Source of the DNA: Rhizobium skierniewicense
GTDB lineage: Bacteria; Pseudomonadota; Alphaproteobacteria; Rhizobiales; Rhizobiaceae
DNA: 64,000 nt
NCBI RefSeq assembly: GCF_014196515.1
Contig: NZ_JACIDV010000009.1
Coordinates: 124,001-188,000, forward strand
Direction: 5' to 3'
Under the pieces are notes generated by a model that did not search any database, was not told the DNA's origin, and worked only from the letters and a program-made list of their open reading frames with translations. This document shows, in pieces, positions 7,940-16,622 of this stretch (positions are counted from its first letter, which is position 1; every line of letters starts with the position of its first letter). The position numbers and the translations under genes were made by a program.

Positions 7940-8808
7940 CAGCGAGCGGCCTTAGCTGCGCGGCGTTCCGCAACCCAGCGCATGACAGCGGACTCGTTGA
8001 TGTTGAAGAACGCATCCTGTTCGGTTGGCTTCAAGCGGCTGAAACGGTCGTTGACGCGTTCCCATGCTGCAGGTGGATTGCTGCGCGGCAATTGGTCGAT
8101 AATCTCGACGGCCTGGGCAAAGCTCTCGGCCTCGCCAGAGAGCAGCAACTCGATGATGCGCGCTGCGCGCTCGTAGGGCTGCGCGGCGATGTCGAGCAAC
8201 GCTTGCTGATTGTCGGCGAGCGCCTCATGTACAGCGATGCGATCACGCAGATCGGCTGCGATATTCGCAATCTTGAGCGCCCGGAACACGGCAACCCGCG
8301 AGATTTTCAGGAAGTGCTGCGCAGCCTCGGAAAAGCTCATGGCGAAGCGATTGCTCATCTCCATCTGCTCGTCATCGGAATTCGGTATCAAGTTGATACT
8401 CAATTCGTCCGATGCGGATTTCCTCGGCTTCGGTCCCGGTTTCATAACTGGTTGAGCCGCACGATGGATCGCGCACCAGTCGGCGATGTCGATGCTTCGA
8501 TCGAGCACTGACAGATCGCGGCGATAGAAATTCTCGGAGATGGTCGTCAGCCGAATATCGGCTTCATCGCGAAAAGCGTCGGGCTGCTTAACGATGGCAG
8601 ATACATCGCGTTTTAGAGCGGTTGCGGCACCGAGGCGCGTGGCACCGAAGACGAGACGATATCGCTCACCAATCTGGATGACCTCAATAGGCTGGCGCTG
8701 GCCAAGTTTGGTAATGCTTTCCGCCAACGCCTGGACGGCGTCGGGATGGACTTTGCGATGATCTGACGGAATGTCGATCAACAATGGGGACAGAAATTCA
8801 ATCTGCAT
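7939..8808 (-). CDS. ParB N-terminal-fold (ParB/Srx) phage protein
   Basis: A 289-residue protein with a ParB/Srx N-terminal domain: IDIPSDHRKVHPDAVQALAESI, then GATRLGAA at residues 55-62 where classical ParB has GERRLRAA (the CTP-binding motif). A helical segment around residues 150-190 (FAMSFSEAAQHFLKISRVAVFRAL) could be the HTH. It lies between the Ner-like gene and the transposase group, so it may act in phage DNA handling or regulation, not plasmid partition: there is no ParA partner and no parS was recognised. Confidence 0.75.
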   Translation of the reverse strand: MQIEFLSPLLIDIPSDHRKVHPDAVQALAESITKLGQRQPIEVIQIGERYRLVFGATRLGAATALKRDVSAIVKQPDAFRDEADIRLTTISENFYRRDLSVLDRSIDIADWCAIHRAAQPVMKPGPKPRKSASDELSINLIPNSDDEQMEMSNRFAMSFSEAAQHFLKISRVAVFRALKIANIAADLRDRIAVHEALADNQQALLDIAAQPYERAARIIELLLSGEAESFAQAVEIIDQLPRSNPPAAWERVNDRFSRLKPTEQDAFFNINESAVMRWVAERRAAKAAR

Positions 8809-8855
8809 GTGGCACTCTGGCTTGTCAGGGGAAGGGTTGCGGGCTGACGAAATCG

Positions 8856-9161
8856 TCAGGCAGCATTCTGTGTGCCGTCAGTCTTCGACGACTTTTTTGC
8901 ACTGGTGTTGCAACTCTTGTTGCTGCTAGTGTCAGGGCGGTTGTGACGACCGAGCGTATAGATGTCGGGGAACATCTCGCGGAAAGGCACGCCCAGCGCT
9001 TTGGCAACCGCCTCGGCACCTGGACGGCTGGCACCGATGACCCCGGCGCGGCATGCGCTGTCGTATAGGCCAGCATCGCGGGCTATTCCGGTCAGGGTCT
9101 TATTCTGCCGTAACAGTTCGTCTTTGATGGCGGCACGAGTCCACGTTTTGGTGGTCGTCAT
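8856..9161 (-). CDS. Ner/Nlp-family HTH regulator
   Basis: A 101-residue protein with a Ner-type lambda-like HTH in its first 75 residues (AAIKDELLRQNKTLTGIARDAGL, then AVAKALGV and a MFPD turn), the signature of Mu Ner and bacterial SfsB/Nlp. In Mu, Ner lowers early and repressor transcription. It is the first gene of the leftward early operon, with AGGAAG 5 bases upstream of the ATG. The C-terminal 25 residues are a Ser/Thr/Lys-rich tail. Confidence 0.85.
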   Translation of the reverse strand: MTTTKTWTRAAIKDELLRQNKTLTGIARDAGLYDSACRAGVIGASRPGAEAVAKALGVPFREMFPDIYTLGRHNRPDTSSNKSCNTSAKKSSKTDGTQNAA

Positions 9162-9238
9162 AATTGCTTCCTGTTCAATTTGACCTCTGCAAAAGGTCGG
9201 TTGGCATGAGGGTCAGTGTTCAAACTTTGTTGCAACTA

Positions 9239-9267
9239 ATATTCGCTCAATAACGTGATAAAGTCAA
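9239..9267 (-). promoter_or_regulatory. putative phage early promoter (leftward)
   Basis: On the minus strand, TTGACT and GAATAT are separated by exactly 17 bases, upstream of the Ner-like gene. The repressor operator-like repeat at 9249-9259 lies in the spacer and the one at 9267-9278 touches the -35 box, so repressor binding would block the promoter. Confidence 0.65.
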
Positions 9268-9320
9268 CGTAATTACGCAAATGCTTACGGTCAGACTTAA
9301 GTTATCCACGTTATTACGCG
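9249..9320. promoter_or_regulatory. three operator-like repeats between repressor and Ner-like gene
   Basis: Related sites occur at 9249-9259 (inverted, ATCACGTTATT on the minus strand), 9267-9278 (ACGTAATTACGC) and 9307-9320 (CACGTTATTACGCG). The shared core CGTWATTACG is palindromic, as expected for a dimeric repressor. They lie in the 247-bp divergent region and are the best candidates for repressor and/or Ner operators. Confidence 0.6.
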
Positions 9321-9408
9321 ATTTATCGCCTAGGATGATGATTTTGTTGGGTAAAATCGGCAAGAAACCGCTTAATACTGAGACTGACGCACAGTCAGAG
9401 TTCACGCA

Positions 9409-10125
9409 ATGACGGGAACAACATTCGCAGAAAGACTGAATTTGGCGATTGGGGAGAACGTTCACGCTTTTGCGCGAAAGGCAAACCTCAGTGATTCGAC
9501 GCTGCGGCAGTATTTGAAAGGTTCGATGCCAGGATTGGATAAACTAATTGCTATCTCTGAGGCGTCCGGCGTCACGCTCGACTGGTTGGCGGCCGATCGA
9601 GGCCCGATGCGGCTATCACCAGAATCCCACGTCGCTGATATTGCTGTACATCACGCCGACGGTACAACCACTCTATACGAGATGAAAAACGGAGAGGCGG
9701 GCAAGAAAGCCGAGCTAACCTTGGTTCCAAGGTTCGATATCAGCGCTTCTGCAGGCGGCGGGCAAATCGCTTATCAGGAACAAGCCGTTGAATTAATTGC
9801 ATTTCAATCCGCGTGGCTTCGTTCGATCGGTGTCAGCCCCGACTTCGCACGGATCATCACCGCTAGAGGCGATAGTATGGAGCCGACTATCCGAGACGGT
9901 GATCAGATATTGATTGACACCTCTGTCGAAGAAGTCAGGGACAACGGCATTTACTGCGTGGTCTATGGCAACATGTTGCTCGTGAAGCGGGTTCATCCCA
10001 GAATGAATGGATCGCTTCAACTGATCAGCGACAATGATGTTTACCCACCCGAGGAAGTTTCCGCCGGTGATGTTGCAAGCCTGTCGATTGCAGGCCGAGT
10101 TCGGTGGTTTGGGAGAAATCTTTAA
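9409..10125 (+). CDS. LexA/CI-type prophage repressor with S24 self-cleavage domain
   Basis: A 238-residue repressor. Residues 5-60 form an HTH (FARKANLSDSTLRQYLKG); residues 110-235 form an S24 peptidase domain with Ser156 (GDSMEPT) and Lys193 (LLVKRV) as catalytic dyad and a likely Ala-Gly cleavage site at 115-116. Such repressors hold lysogeny and are inactivated by RecA-assisted self-cleavage, so the prophage should be SOS-inducible; Mu's own c repressor has no S24 domain. It is the only phage gene here on the plus strand, facing the early operon across the operator region. Confidence 0.9.
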   Translation: MTGTTFAERLNLAIGENVHAFARKANLSDSTLRQYLKGSMPGLDKLIAISEASGVTLDWLAADRGPMRLSPESHVADIAVHHADGTTTLYEMKNGEAGKKAELTLVPRFDISASAGGGQIAYQEQAVELIAFQSAWLRSIGVSPDFARIITARGDSMEPTIRDGDQILIDTSVEEVRDNGIYCVVYGNMLLVKRVHPRMNGSLQLISDNDVYPPEEVSAGDVASLSIAGRVRWFGRNL

Positions 10126-10434
10126 TCGTCTCGCGATTTCCGTTTCAGCCACTCGTCCTGCCATTCGATCTTGCGTAGCGGTTTTTGACGGTGGCTATTA
10201 AAGCGGCCTTCAAGGCTATAGTAAAAGCCCGCAGAATAACGGTTCTGTTCACTTATTCCCGGCTCTTCCCAGATAATCCCGGATTAAGTCGTCTACTGCC
10301 ATATGTTATTGCGGGTTACATTTGCCGCTCGCGCCGAGAAACAACCCCTCACTTACGATTTCTAACGCTTAGCCTGTGGCTAAGACGTTGAAATCGCTTT
10401 CTCTCCCACAGGGGGATAGAGAGGCCCCCACCCC
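10126..10434. other. gene-free boundary between prophage and host selO
   Basis: No convincing gene. The prophage part (to 10320) holds reiterated short motifs described separately and a direct repeat GGCTAT(AG)TAAA.GC at 10193-10206 and 10214-10230. The host part contains a perfect 7-bp stem hairpin, CTTAGCC-TGT-GGCTAAG, at about 10370-10386, possibly the selO or phage-side transcript end. Confidence 0.5.
10228..10320 (-). repeat. candidate phage left end with transposase-binding-like repeats
   Basis: On the minus strand, 10-mers of form CCSGSRWTWA occur at 10306-10315 (CCCGCAATAA), 10273-10282 (CCGGGATTAT) and 10253-10262 (CCGGGAATAA), with an inverted, one-insert relative at 10228-10239. 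All lie within 95 bp of the proposed TG-starting end at 10320. Mu ends carry three spaced transposase sites, so the arrangement fits, but the repeats are short. Confidence 0.42.
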
Positions 10435-11898
10435 TCACGTCCCGCAAAACGTCCTGAACACCCGTTCATGCCCCATCGGCGCCTGCATATACACGCCAAA
10501 CTCCGGCACCTCCTCATAGGGCCGCGCCGTCGCCTGAACCATCGCGTGAAACGGCTCCAGATCGCCATCCTCGACAGCAGCAGCAATCACCTCTTCGATG
10601 CGGTGGTTGCGCGGAATGATCGCCGGGTTCACCGCCCGCATCGCCTTGGCGCGGCCACTTTCCGTCGCACTTTCCCTCCACGCCCGCTGGCGCCAGCGGG
10701 CCAGCCATTCGTCGGCACCTGCAAGATCGGTGAACATGCCACGAAACGCTTCCGCGCTGCCATCCGCAGCATCGCAAAGCCTGCGGAACGTCAAGGTGAA
10801 ATCGACCTCATTACGCTGCATCAGCGCCAGCAAATCCTGCACCAGTTGCTCGTCCGCATCGTCCTGCGTGCTCAGGCCCAGCTTCTCGCGCATGCCGGAA
10901 AGCCAGCGCTTGGGGAATGCCGCAGCAAATTCCGCCAGCACGCCATTGGCCAGTTCCACCGCCTTGCCGGCATCCTCGTCCAGCAGCGGCAACAGGCATT
11001 CCGCCAACCGCGCAATGTTCCACTGGGCGATGCCGGGTTGGCTGTTATAGGCATACCGCCCCTGCGCATCGATGGAGGAAAAGACCTTGTTAGGATTATA
11101 TTCATCCAGAAAGGCGCAGGGCCCGAAATCGATCGTTTCGCCAGAGATCGCAACATTATCGGTGTTCATCACACCGTGGATGAAACCGACCATCAGCCAA
11201 CGGCACACCAACTCGCGCTGACGCTCGGCAATCGCCTGCAGCAAGGCAAAATACGGCTTCTCCGCTTGCCTTGCGTCGGGATAATGCCGCTCGATCACAT
11301 AATCGGCGAGTGTCCTGATCGCCTCGTTGTCCTCGCGTGCGGCGAAATACTGAAATGTACCCACCCTGATATGGCTTGCCGCAACCCGTGTCACCACGCC
11401 GCCGGGCAAACCGGTTTCCCGCTGCACCCGCTCGCCCGTGGCGACCGCCGCCAGCGCTCTCGTGGCCGGAATGCCGAGCGCAAACATGGCTTCGGACATG
11501 ATATATTCGCGCAGGACCGGACCCAGCGCCGCCCGTCCGTCACCCCGGCGTGAAAACGTCGTCGGCCCGGCACCCTTGAGCTGGATGTCCCGTCGTTTTT
11601 CATTGATATCAATGACTTCACCAAGAAGAATGGCACGCCCGTCACCCAGCTTCGGCACGAAGTTGCCGAACTGATGCCCCGCATAGGCCATCGCCAGCGG
11701 CTCCGCTCCCTGCGGCACGGCATTGCCGGAAAACACTGCCGCCAGCCGCGCGTCATCAACGCCGTCGAGCTCAAGCCCAAGCTCTTGCGCCAATGGCCTG
11801 TTGAACGCGATCAACAACGGCGCGGCAACCGGCGTCGGCAAGGCCGCAGCCGTAAAATGCTCCGGCAGCCGCGCATAGGAATTATCAAAATGGATCAC
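10435..11898 (-). CDS. selO: protein adenylyltransferase SelO (YdiU family)
   Basis: A 487-residue pseudokinase-fold enzyme that transfers AMP from ATP to Ser/Thr/Tyr of target proteins and is linked to redox stress. Family signatures present are YAGHQFGNFVPKLGDGRA, QLKGAGPTTFSRRGDGRAALGPVLREYI, HGVMNTDN (catalytic loop), IDFGPCAFLDEY (metal-binding) and the C-terminal VFRTFCGT. Length matches bacterial SelO. It is the first host gene beyond the proposed phage end and appears intact. Confidence 0.95.
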   Translation of the reverse strand: MIHFDNSYARLPEHFTAAALPTPVAAPLLIAFNRPLAQELGLELDGVDDARLAAVFSGNAVPQGAEPLAMAYAGHQFGNFVPKLGDGRAILLGEVIDINEKRRDIQLKGAGPTTFSRRGDGRAALGPVLREYIMSEAMFALGIPATRALAAVATGERVQRETGLPGGVVTRVAASHIRVGTFQYFAAREDNEAIRTLADYVIERHYPDARQAEKPYFALLQAIAERQRELVCRWLMVGFIHGVMNTDNVAISGETIDFGPCAFLDEYNPNKVFSSIDAQGRYAYNSQPGIAQWNIARLAECLLPLLDEDAGKAVELANGVLAEFAAAFPKRWLSGMREKLGLSTQDDADEQLVQDLLALMQRNEVDFTLTFRRLCDAADGSAEAFRGMFTDLAGADEWLARWRQRAWRESATESGRAKAMRAVNPAIIPRNHRIEEVIAAAVEDGDLEPFHAMVQATARPYEEVPEFGVYMQAPMGHERVFRTFCGT

Positions 11899-11970
11899 GG
11901 GTTTTCTCCCTGTTTCAGGGCTTATATGGGCGGGCTTAACCTAATATTCCAGCCGCTAATCCCGATACCA

Positions 11971-12573
11971 TCATTTCGCTTCGCTACTCTTCAGATCGAT
12001 AATGCACAGCCCTTTATGTCTCACAAAGGGGGCAGACGGTTTGAGGCTCGCGCCAATACGGCGTAATCCCTCGGCATAATCGCCAGCAGATGGGAAGCCC
12101 CGCCGCGGCAGGATTAAAGCCTCGCGTTTAGACAAGGCCAGAAACAGATGCGTTTTGGTCTCGATCGCCTTGACGATACCACCCCAGGAAATGTCGCTGT
12201 TAATATCCGCAGAACGAGCCGTCACGCCATCCTTAGATAGCGTCACAACGATTTCCTGATTGGCCGCCGCCCTTGTTTTGAAAACCGTTGCTGCCATCAA
12301 ACCAGCGAGATGACCGCTGAAGACGGTCAACAAAAGCGGCAGAAACCAGAAGGGCCAGTAGCGGAAATATATTTCGGCAAACCATGTCGGCATACCGTCT
12401 TTGACCGGCCACAACCACGTAATGGCGACGACATTTCCAGCGGCGATCACAAACAAGACGAGTTTCAAAGCCGTCTGCCAAAAGGGTCTGCGGATCAGTG
12501 CTCGGGTGACCGCGATGAAGTCAGACCGCGTACAAGTATAGCGTATCTCGATAACTCGCTCTTTGGGGTCCAC
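11971..12573 (-). CDS. YcxB-like membrane protein, 200 aa
   Basis: A small inner-membrane protein. Two hydrophobic helices at about residues 32-54 and 72-98 are followed by a soluble domain (VVTLSKDGVTARSADINSDISWGGIVKAIETKTHLFLALSKREALILPRRGF, in pieces) like the C-terminal YcxB domain. It follows the DUF2007-like gene by 2 bp, so the two are probably co-transcribed. The function of YcxB-type proteins is not known. Confidence 0.65.
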   Translation of the reverse strand: MDPKERVIEIRYTCTRSDFIAVTRALIRRPFWQTALKLVLFVIAAGNVVAITWLWPVKDGMPTWFAEIYFRYWPFWFLPLLLTVFSGHLAGLMAATVFKTRAAANQEIVVTLSKDGVTARSADINSDISWGGIVKAIETKTHLFLALSKREALILPRRGFPSAGDYAEGLRRIGASLKPSAPFVRHKGLCIIDLKSSEAK

Positions 12574-12575
12574 TG

Positions 12576-12977
12576 CTAAATTCCCTCTTCACCCAGAGCC
12601 TGCCATTGCCCGTGAACGATGCGGCTTGCATAGGGCGGTGAGGCCTCTCCACCGCTGACGTAGACATAAAGAAACAGCTCCATCACCCTGTCGAAAAAAG
12701 TTTTTGGCGTCATGAGTTTAGGCTCTTCATCCTTAATTTCTGTCTTCTCCCTATCCGCTTCGATCAGGAGATTGATCGCAGCCTGGGCTTGTCTTTCAGG
12801 CACAAAAACACCCGCGCCGCCAATGGCGCTCGTATAGTGTGGGAAATTATTAATAAGGTGAACCGGCGCTGCTACAACGACGATGCCGTAGGCTTCCAGA
12901 TATGACGTTGTAACCGCAAAATCAGAAGCGGTGAAAACAGTTGCCACGCGGGTAATGCGGTCAGCAAACTCGGCCAT
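12576..12977 (-). CDS. DUF2007-like small protein, 133 aa
   Basis: The first 75 residues (TVFTASDFAVTTSYLEAYGIVVVAAPVHLIN...GGAGVFVPERQAQAAINLLIE, in pieces) match the pattern of DUF2007 'putative signal transducing' proteins, with the usual LLE-GI and V...-A..LL spacing. The C-terminal 50 residues contain a possible hydrophobic helix (VMELFLYVYV). It is followed at 2 bp by the YcxB-like gene. Assignment is by pattern only. Confidence 0.55.
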   Translation of the reverse strand: MAEFADRITRVATVFTASDFAVTTSYLEAYGIVVVAAPVHLINNFPHYTSAIGGAGVFVPERQAQAAINLLIEADREKTEIKDEEPKLMTPKTFFDRVMELFLYVYVSGGEASPPYASRIVHGQWQALGEEGI

Positions 12978-13232
12978 TGGCTACCCTTCTAAACAAAAAC
13001 CCATGCGCAGATCAGGGTGAGAAAACACGGTACAAGTTCAATAATTACAACCAAAGGTCAATATCACGATGAAACACGACAGACCGGCTGTCACCAAAAG
13101 CGGCATTGACTGGCAAGGGCGGGATTCCGCCGCGCCTCTCGAAACCCAAATCGCGTCATCGACAGCGATGAACTTTAACCTGCCACTTTCGTTGCTATTC
13201 TGTGGAGCGACAAGAAGTGAAAGGACAGTGGA

Positions 13233-14966
13233 ATGAATGAGGTAGCCGTGCCCGCAGAAGTCGCAAACGCTGAGCAAATGGAAAGCACCATTCGCACCAT
13301 TCAGACAGATCTTCCGGTCAACGCCACATTCCACGTCTGGCTGAAAGCCAAGAAAACCGGAGAGCCCGGGGCGCTTTCCTTTTCCAACAGCAACGGCAAA
13401 TTTGCCGAGGTCTCCTCAGGCAATGTCGATGAATATAATTTCCGCATCTACCAGGTGTTCGGCGGCGGGCGGGTCGAGCTGAGCTACGATACGGTGACCA
13501 CTGCGGTCTCCGTCATTTACTGGTTCATCGCCTCCGATGTGCTGGAAACCGGTATCACCGTTGTTCACACCAAGCCGGATAATGCCGCACCCGATCTGCC
13601 GGATAGCTACCACTTTCGCCCGCCCTTTGGCTGGATGAACGATCCCAACGGTTTTGGCCGTTTCGAGGGCCGTCCGCATCTGTTTTATCAGCATTATTCC
13701 CACGGACTGCGCTGGAACACCATGCATTGGGGCCATGCGGTGTCCTCCGATTATCTGCGCTGGCGGCACTTGCCGATCTTTCTCTTCCCATCCGAGGATC
13801 TGACGACACGGCCCGACAAGCGCGGCGGGGCCTATTCCGGCTCCACCATTCCGCTGGTGGAAGGCACGGGCATCCGCGTGTTCTTCACCGAGCAGGTGCA
13901 GGACCGCGTGCCGGAACAGCAGATCCAGCTCACCGCCACCTCGTCGGATCTCATCATGGCCGGTCAGGCGGACGTCATTCTCGGCCATCGCCCGGACGGT
14001 CAGGGACTGACGACCGATTTTCGCGACCCTTACGTTTTCCGAGGACCGGATGGTCTGTGGAAAATGCTGCTGGGGAGCCAGAGCGATGGCGGCGGTGTGA
14101 TCCTTCTCTATGAAACACAGGACCCGACAGCCGCATCCGGCTGGACCTATGTGGGCAAGTTGTGGGTGGAAACGCGCTACAAGACGACGGCGGTGGAATG
14201 CCCCTGCCTGCTGCCACTGGACGGACCGGCCAATGCCCGCTCCACCCGCTGGGTGCTGGTCTACGGCCTCATGCATTCGGAAGATGCAGCAACCGGGCGC
14301 AAGAACCTTGCCATGGCCGATGTCGGCTGGTTTGACGGCAAGACCTTCGTCAAGGAGTTCGGACAGGAGCTGGATTTCGGCACGGACAACTATGCCTTCC
14401 AGGCGTTTCTGGATGGCGATACCATTGTCGGTATCGGCTGGCTTGCCAACTGGGCGGATGCGACGCCGGAAATCGATTTCCCCACCGCGATGACGCTGCC
14501 CCGCCGCATAATCTTTTCCAACGGCGCTCTTCTCACGCCACCCATCGGTGCCGCAGAGAGCCTGCGCCACCGCATCTTGGACCGGACCCGTCTTGCCACA
14601 GGCGAAACGGTGGAGTTTCCCAACGGTGCGGTCGAAATCCTGTTTGAGCTGGAAAAACCCGGCCTGCCCTTCGAGCTTGAACTCGCGCACCCGACCGTGA
14701 AACTGGGCGTGGTCTGCGACGAAACCGGCCTGTGGATACGCTATGAAGACGGCCGGGACGGTCCGTCCCCGCGCTACATTTCGGAAGGCGCACGCCCGTT
14801 CCGCCTGCGCATCTTCATTGATTACGGCTCCATCGAAGTGTTTGCCGACCATGGCCGCTATGTCGGCACGAAACGCATCGACAGCTTCGAGCCGGTGCGC
14901 TCCGCACAGCTGAAAAGCACCAGTGGCGCGGTCTCCCACGCCACGACGTGGATGCTTAAACAGTAG
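13233..14966 (+). CDS. glycoside hydrolase family 32 (fructosidase/levanase-type)
   Basis: A 577-residue GH32 enzyme, hydrolysing beta-fructofuranosides such as sucrose, levan or inulin. The three GH32 acidic motifs are visible: WMNDPNG (134-140, nucleophile Asp), RDP (264-266, transition-state stabiliser) and ECP (322-324, acid/base Glu). An extra N-terminal beta-rich domain (about 1-120) precedes the five-bladed propeller, and the C-terminal beta-sandwich ends with the usual FIDYGSIEVFAD-type strand. No signal peptide is seen, so it is probably cytoplasmic. Precise substrate cannot be told from sequence. AAGGA lies upstream of the ATG. Confidence 0.93.
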   Translation: MNEVAVPAEVANAEQMESTIRTIQTDLPVNATFHVWLKAKKTGEPGALSFSNSNGKFAEVSSGNVDEYNFRIYQVFGGGRVELSYDTVTTAVSVIYWFIASDVLETGITVVHTKPDNAAPDLPDSYHFRPPFGWMNDPNGFGRFEGRPHLFYQHYSHGLRWNTMHWGHAVSSDYLRWRHLPIFLFPSEDLTTRPDKRGGAYSGSTIPLVEGTGIRVFFTEQVQDRVPEQQIQLTATSSDLIMAGQADVILGHRPDGQGLTTDFRDPYVFRGPDGLWKMLLGSQSDGGGVILLYETQDPTAASGWTYVGKLWVETRYKTTAVECPCLLPLDGPANARSTRWVLVYGLMHSEDAATGRKNLAMADVGWFDGKTFVKEFGQELDFGTDNYAFQAFLDGDTIVGIGWLANWADATPEIDFPTAMTLPRRIIFSNGALLTPPIGAAESLRHRILDRTRLATGETVEFPNGAVEILFELEKPGLPFELELAHPTVKLGVVCDETGLWIRYEDGRDGPSPRYISEGARPFRLRIFIDYGSIEVFADHGRYVGTKRIDSFEPVRSAQLKSTSGAVSHATTWMLKQ

Positions 14967-15058
14967 GAGCTTGGGACCATTTGCGTCGCTTCCCGGCCGT
15001 CTTTTCGGACAATACCGAGAAAGCGGCCGGAGATGGCAACATCATCGCGTCAACCCCG

Positions 15059-16459
15059 TCATAACGGCGAATGTGCAGCGCGCCTGGTCACGCGGCGTCC
15101 AAACCATATGGCAGCGATGGAGACGATGGTCGCCATTCCATAGATCGCAGATAGCGAGGGCTGCAAGTCGCCGCGCTCAAGAGCGGGTACCAGCGCGGTG
15201 GCGGCGGCAATCGTCCCGCTCGCCCCCGCGCCAGCCGCCGCGCCCAAAGTGGCGACTGTCGGCAACAACGCGCCCGTCATTTTCCGTTCGTGCTCGGGGG
15301 CCGCCTCCATGGCGTTCTGGTTGATCCCAGCCCATGACATGCCGAAGGTGGCGCCGATCAGCGCTTGGCCTGCCAGCATTTCCGGCCAGCGTCCCATCAA
15401 AAGCCCATGACCCAACAGAAGGCATCCGGGCGCCATCAGCCACGGCCCATAATGCATGCACGCATCCCGCAGCCGCGCAGACCGCAGACTGCCGACGATG
15501 ACCGCAACCGTGCTCCACGACAAGGGCATGGCGACGACGATAAACCCTGCAAATGTCGGCTCATATCCCCACCGCTCGACGGACACCAGCGCCAGATAGA
15601 CGCTGGTCAGCGCCTGCGCATAGGACATCAAGAACAGCATCCAGAAACCGTTTCCCACCACCGTGCCCGGTCGAAATGCGTCTTTGGGGAACAATCCGGC
15701 TTCTGCTCGTGTGCCCATGTTCAGCGACATCAGCAGCAACACCAGCCCCACCAAGAGGCTCGCCATGCGCATACCCAAGCCCTCGAAGGCGGCAGGCGCG
15801 GAAAAGGCGAGCGCTCCCATCAGGCACAGAACCAGCGGCCATGTGACCCTACGCGACGATGGGCCGGGCTTTTCCGGCGAAACGGACATCCATGTATAGA
15901 TGACCAGCAACAGGACCAACGGTACCGGCAACAGATAGGTCATACGCCATGACAGGTGCTCGGTTGCAAATCCGCCCAGAAGCGGGCCTGCGACAGAGGC
16001 CGCCGCCCACACGCCTGCTTCCACCGCAAAAACCTTGGGCAGCAGATCGGAGCGGAACCCTGCCGGAATGAGGCTGTAGCACACGGCAACAATCAGGCCA
16101 TCGGCGATACCCTGCAAGCCGCGTCCGACAATCATCACCGGGAAGCTTCCGGCACCAGCGCAGATCAGCATGCCGAGCGAAAAAAACAGCGCCGATACCA
16201 CCAGCGCGGCCCGTGCGCCCATCCGCTCACGCAGAAGAATGGCTGTCACACCACCTGCCACCGAACCGACGAAATAGATGCTGTAGGCCCAGCTGTAGAT
16301 GAGTGCACCGCCGATATCCGCGACTGCGACCGGCAGGGCCGCGACGATGGCGAACTGGTTGAACGCATGCAGCCCTATGCCTGCGGAAATCGCCATCAGC
16401 AGCGCCAGGTTTTTCCCGCGCAACAGCTCTCCCCAGCTGCCTTTCTCCGCTCCATTCAT
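15059..16459 (-). CDS. MFS transporter, probable drug/redox-compound efflux pump
   Basis: About 466 residues with roughly 12 to 14 hydrophobic helices spread along the chain. MFS features include the cytoplasmic loop between TM2 and TM3 (RERMGARAAL), a VGRGLQGIADGLIVAVCYSLIP segment and the second-half motif at about 210-230. The ATG at 16459 is favoured over 16474 since GGAG sits 8 bases before it. The promoter has a perfect SoxR-like palindrome in a 19-bp spacer, suggesting induction by redox-cycling compounds and an efflux role. Substrate is unknown. Confidence 0.85.
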   Translation of the reverse strand: MNGAEKGSWGELLRGKNLALLMAISAGIGLHAFNQFAIVAALPVAVADIGGALIYSWAYSIYFVGSVAGGVTAILLRERMGARAALVVSALFFSLGMLICAGAGSFPVMIVGRGLQGIADGLIVAVCYSLIPAGFRSDLLPKVFAVEAGVWAAASVAGPLLGGFATEHLSWRMTYLLPVPLVLLLVIYTWMSVSPEKPGPSSRRVTWPLVLCLMGALAFSAPAAFEGLGMRMASLLVGLVLLLMSLNMGTRAEAGLFPKDAFRPGTVVGNGFWMLFLMSYAQALTSVYLALVSVERWGYEPTFAGFIVVAMPLSWSTVAVIVGSLRSARLRDACMHYGPWLMAPGCLLLGHGLLMGRWPEMLAGQALIGATFGMSWAGINQNAMEAAPEHERKMTGALLPTVATLGAAAGAGASGTIAAATALVPALERGDLQPSLSAIYGMATIVSIAAIWFGRRVTRRAAHSPL

Positions 16460-16496
16460 CACTACCGTCTCCATCCTGTTTTGAGGGTCGGCGCGA

Positions 16497-16527
16497 CAGA
16501 TACGACCTCAACCAAGGTTGAGGTCAA
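16497..16527 (-). promoter_or_regulatory. MerR-family (SoxR-like) promoter of the MFS gene
   Basis: On the minus strand TTGACC (16522-16527) and TATCTG (16497-16502) are separated by 19 bases, the stretched spacing used by MerR-family activators. The spacer holds a perfect palindrome, arms GACCTCAACC and GGTTGAGGTC around AA (16504-16525), containing the CCTCAA/TTGAGG halves of SoxR boxes. Confidence 0.72.
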
Positions 16528-16622
16528 GGGCCGCAGGAGGTTTTGTTTTGGTTGTTGGCCGGAACCCCGCGCTTGCCGGCCCGTTTACCTGCACATCAAA
16601 CAAAGCACCCAGGGAGGCCCTC

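Larger units (their letters stand above)
1..10320 (-). mobile_element. Mu-like transposable prophage, early region (continues beyond the left edge)
   Basis: The block has the transposable-phage early layout: a repressor facing a Ner-like regulator, then a MuA-type DDE transposase and a MuB-type ATPase, followed by small overlapping genes including DUF3164 and DUF2786 proteins. All but the repressor are on the minus strand. Late (head and tail) genes are not in the window and should lie to the left. The right boundary at 10320 is a proposal. Read on the minus strand, the end would start TGTAACCCGC, has the 5'-TG of Mu-type ends, and is followed by short repeats. Host selO begins about 110 bp further on. 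The 5-bp target duplication cannot be tested without the other end. Confidence 0.88.

Noticed and set aside
13416..14939. 507-codon minus-strand frame
   Set aside because: Antisense shadow of the GH32 gene; the GH32 motifs are unambiguous on the plus strand.
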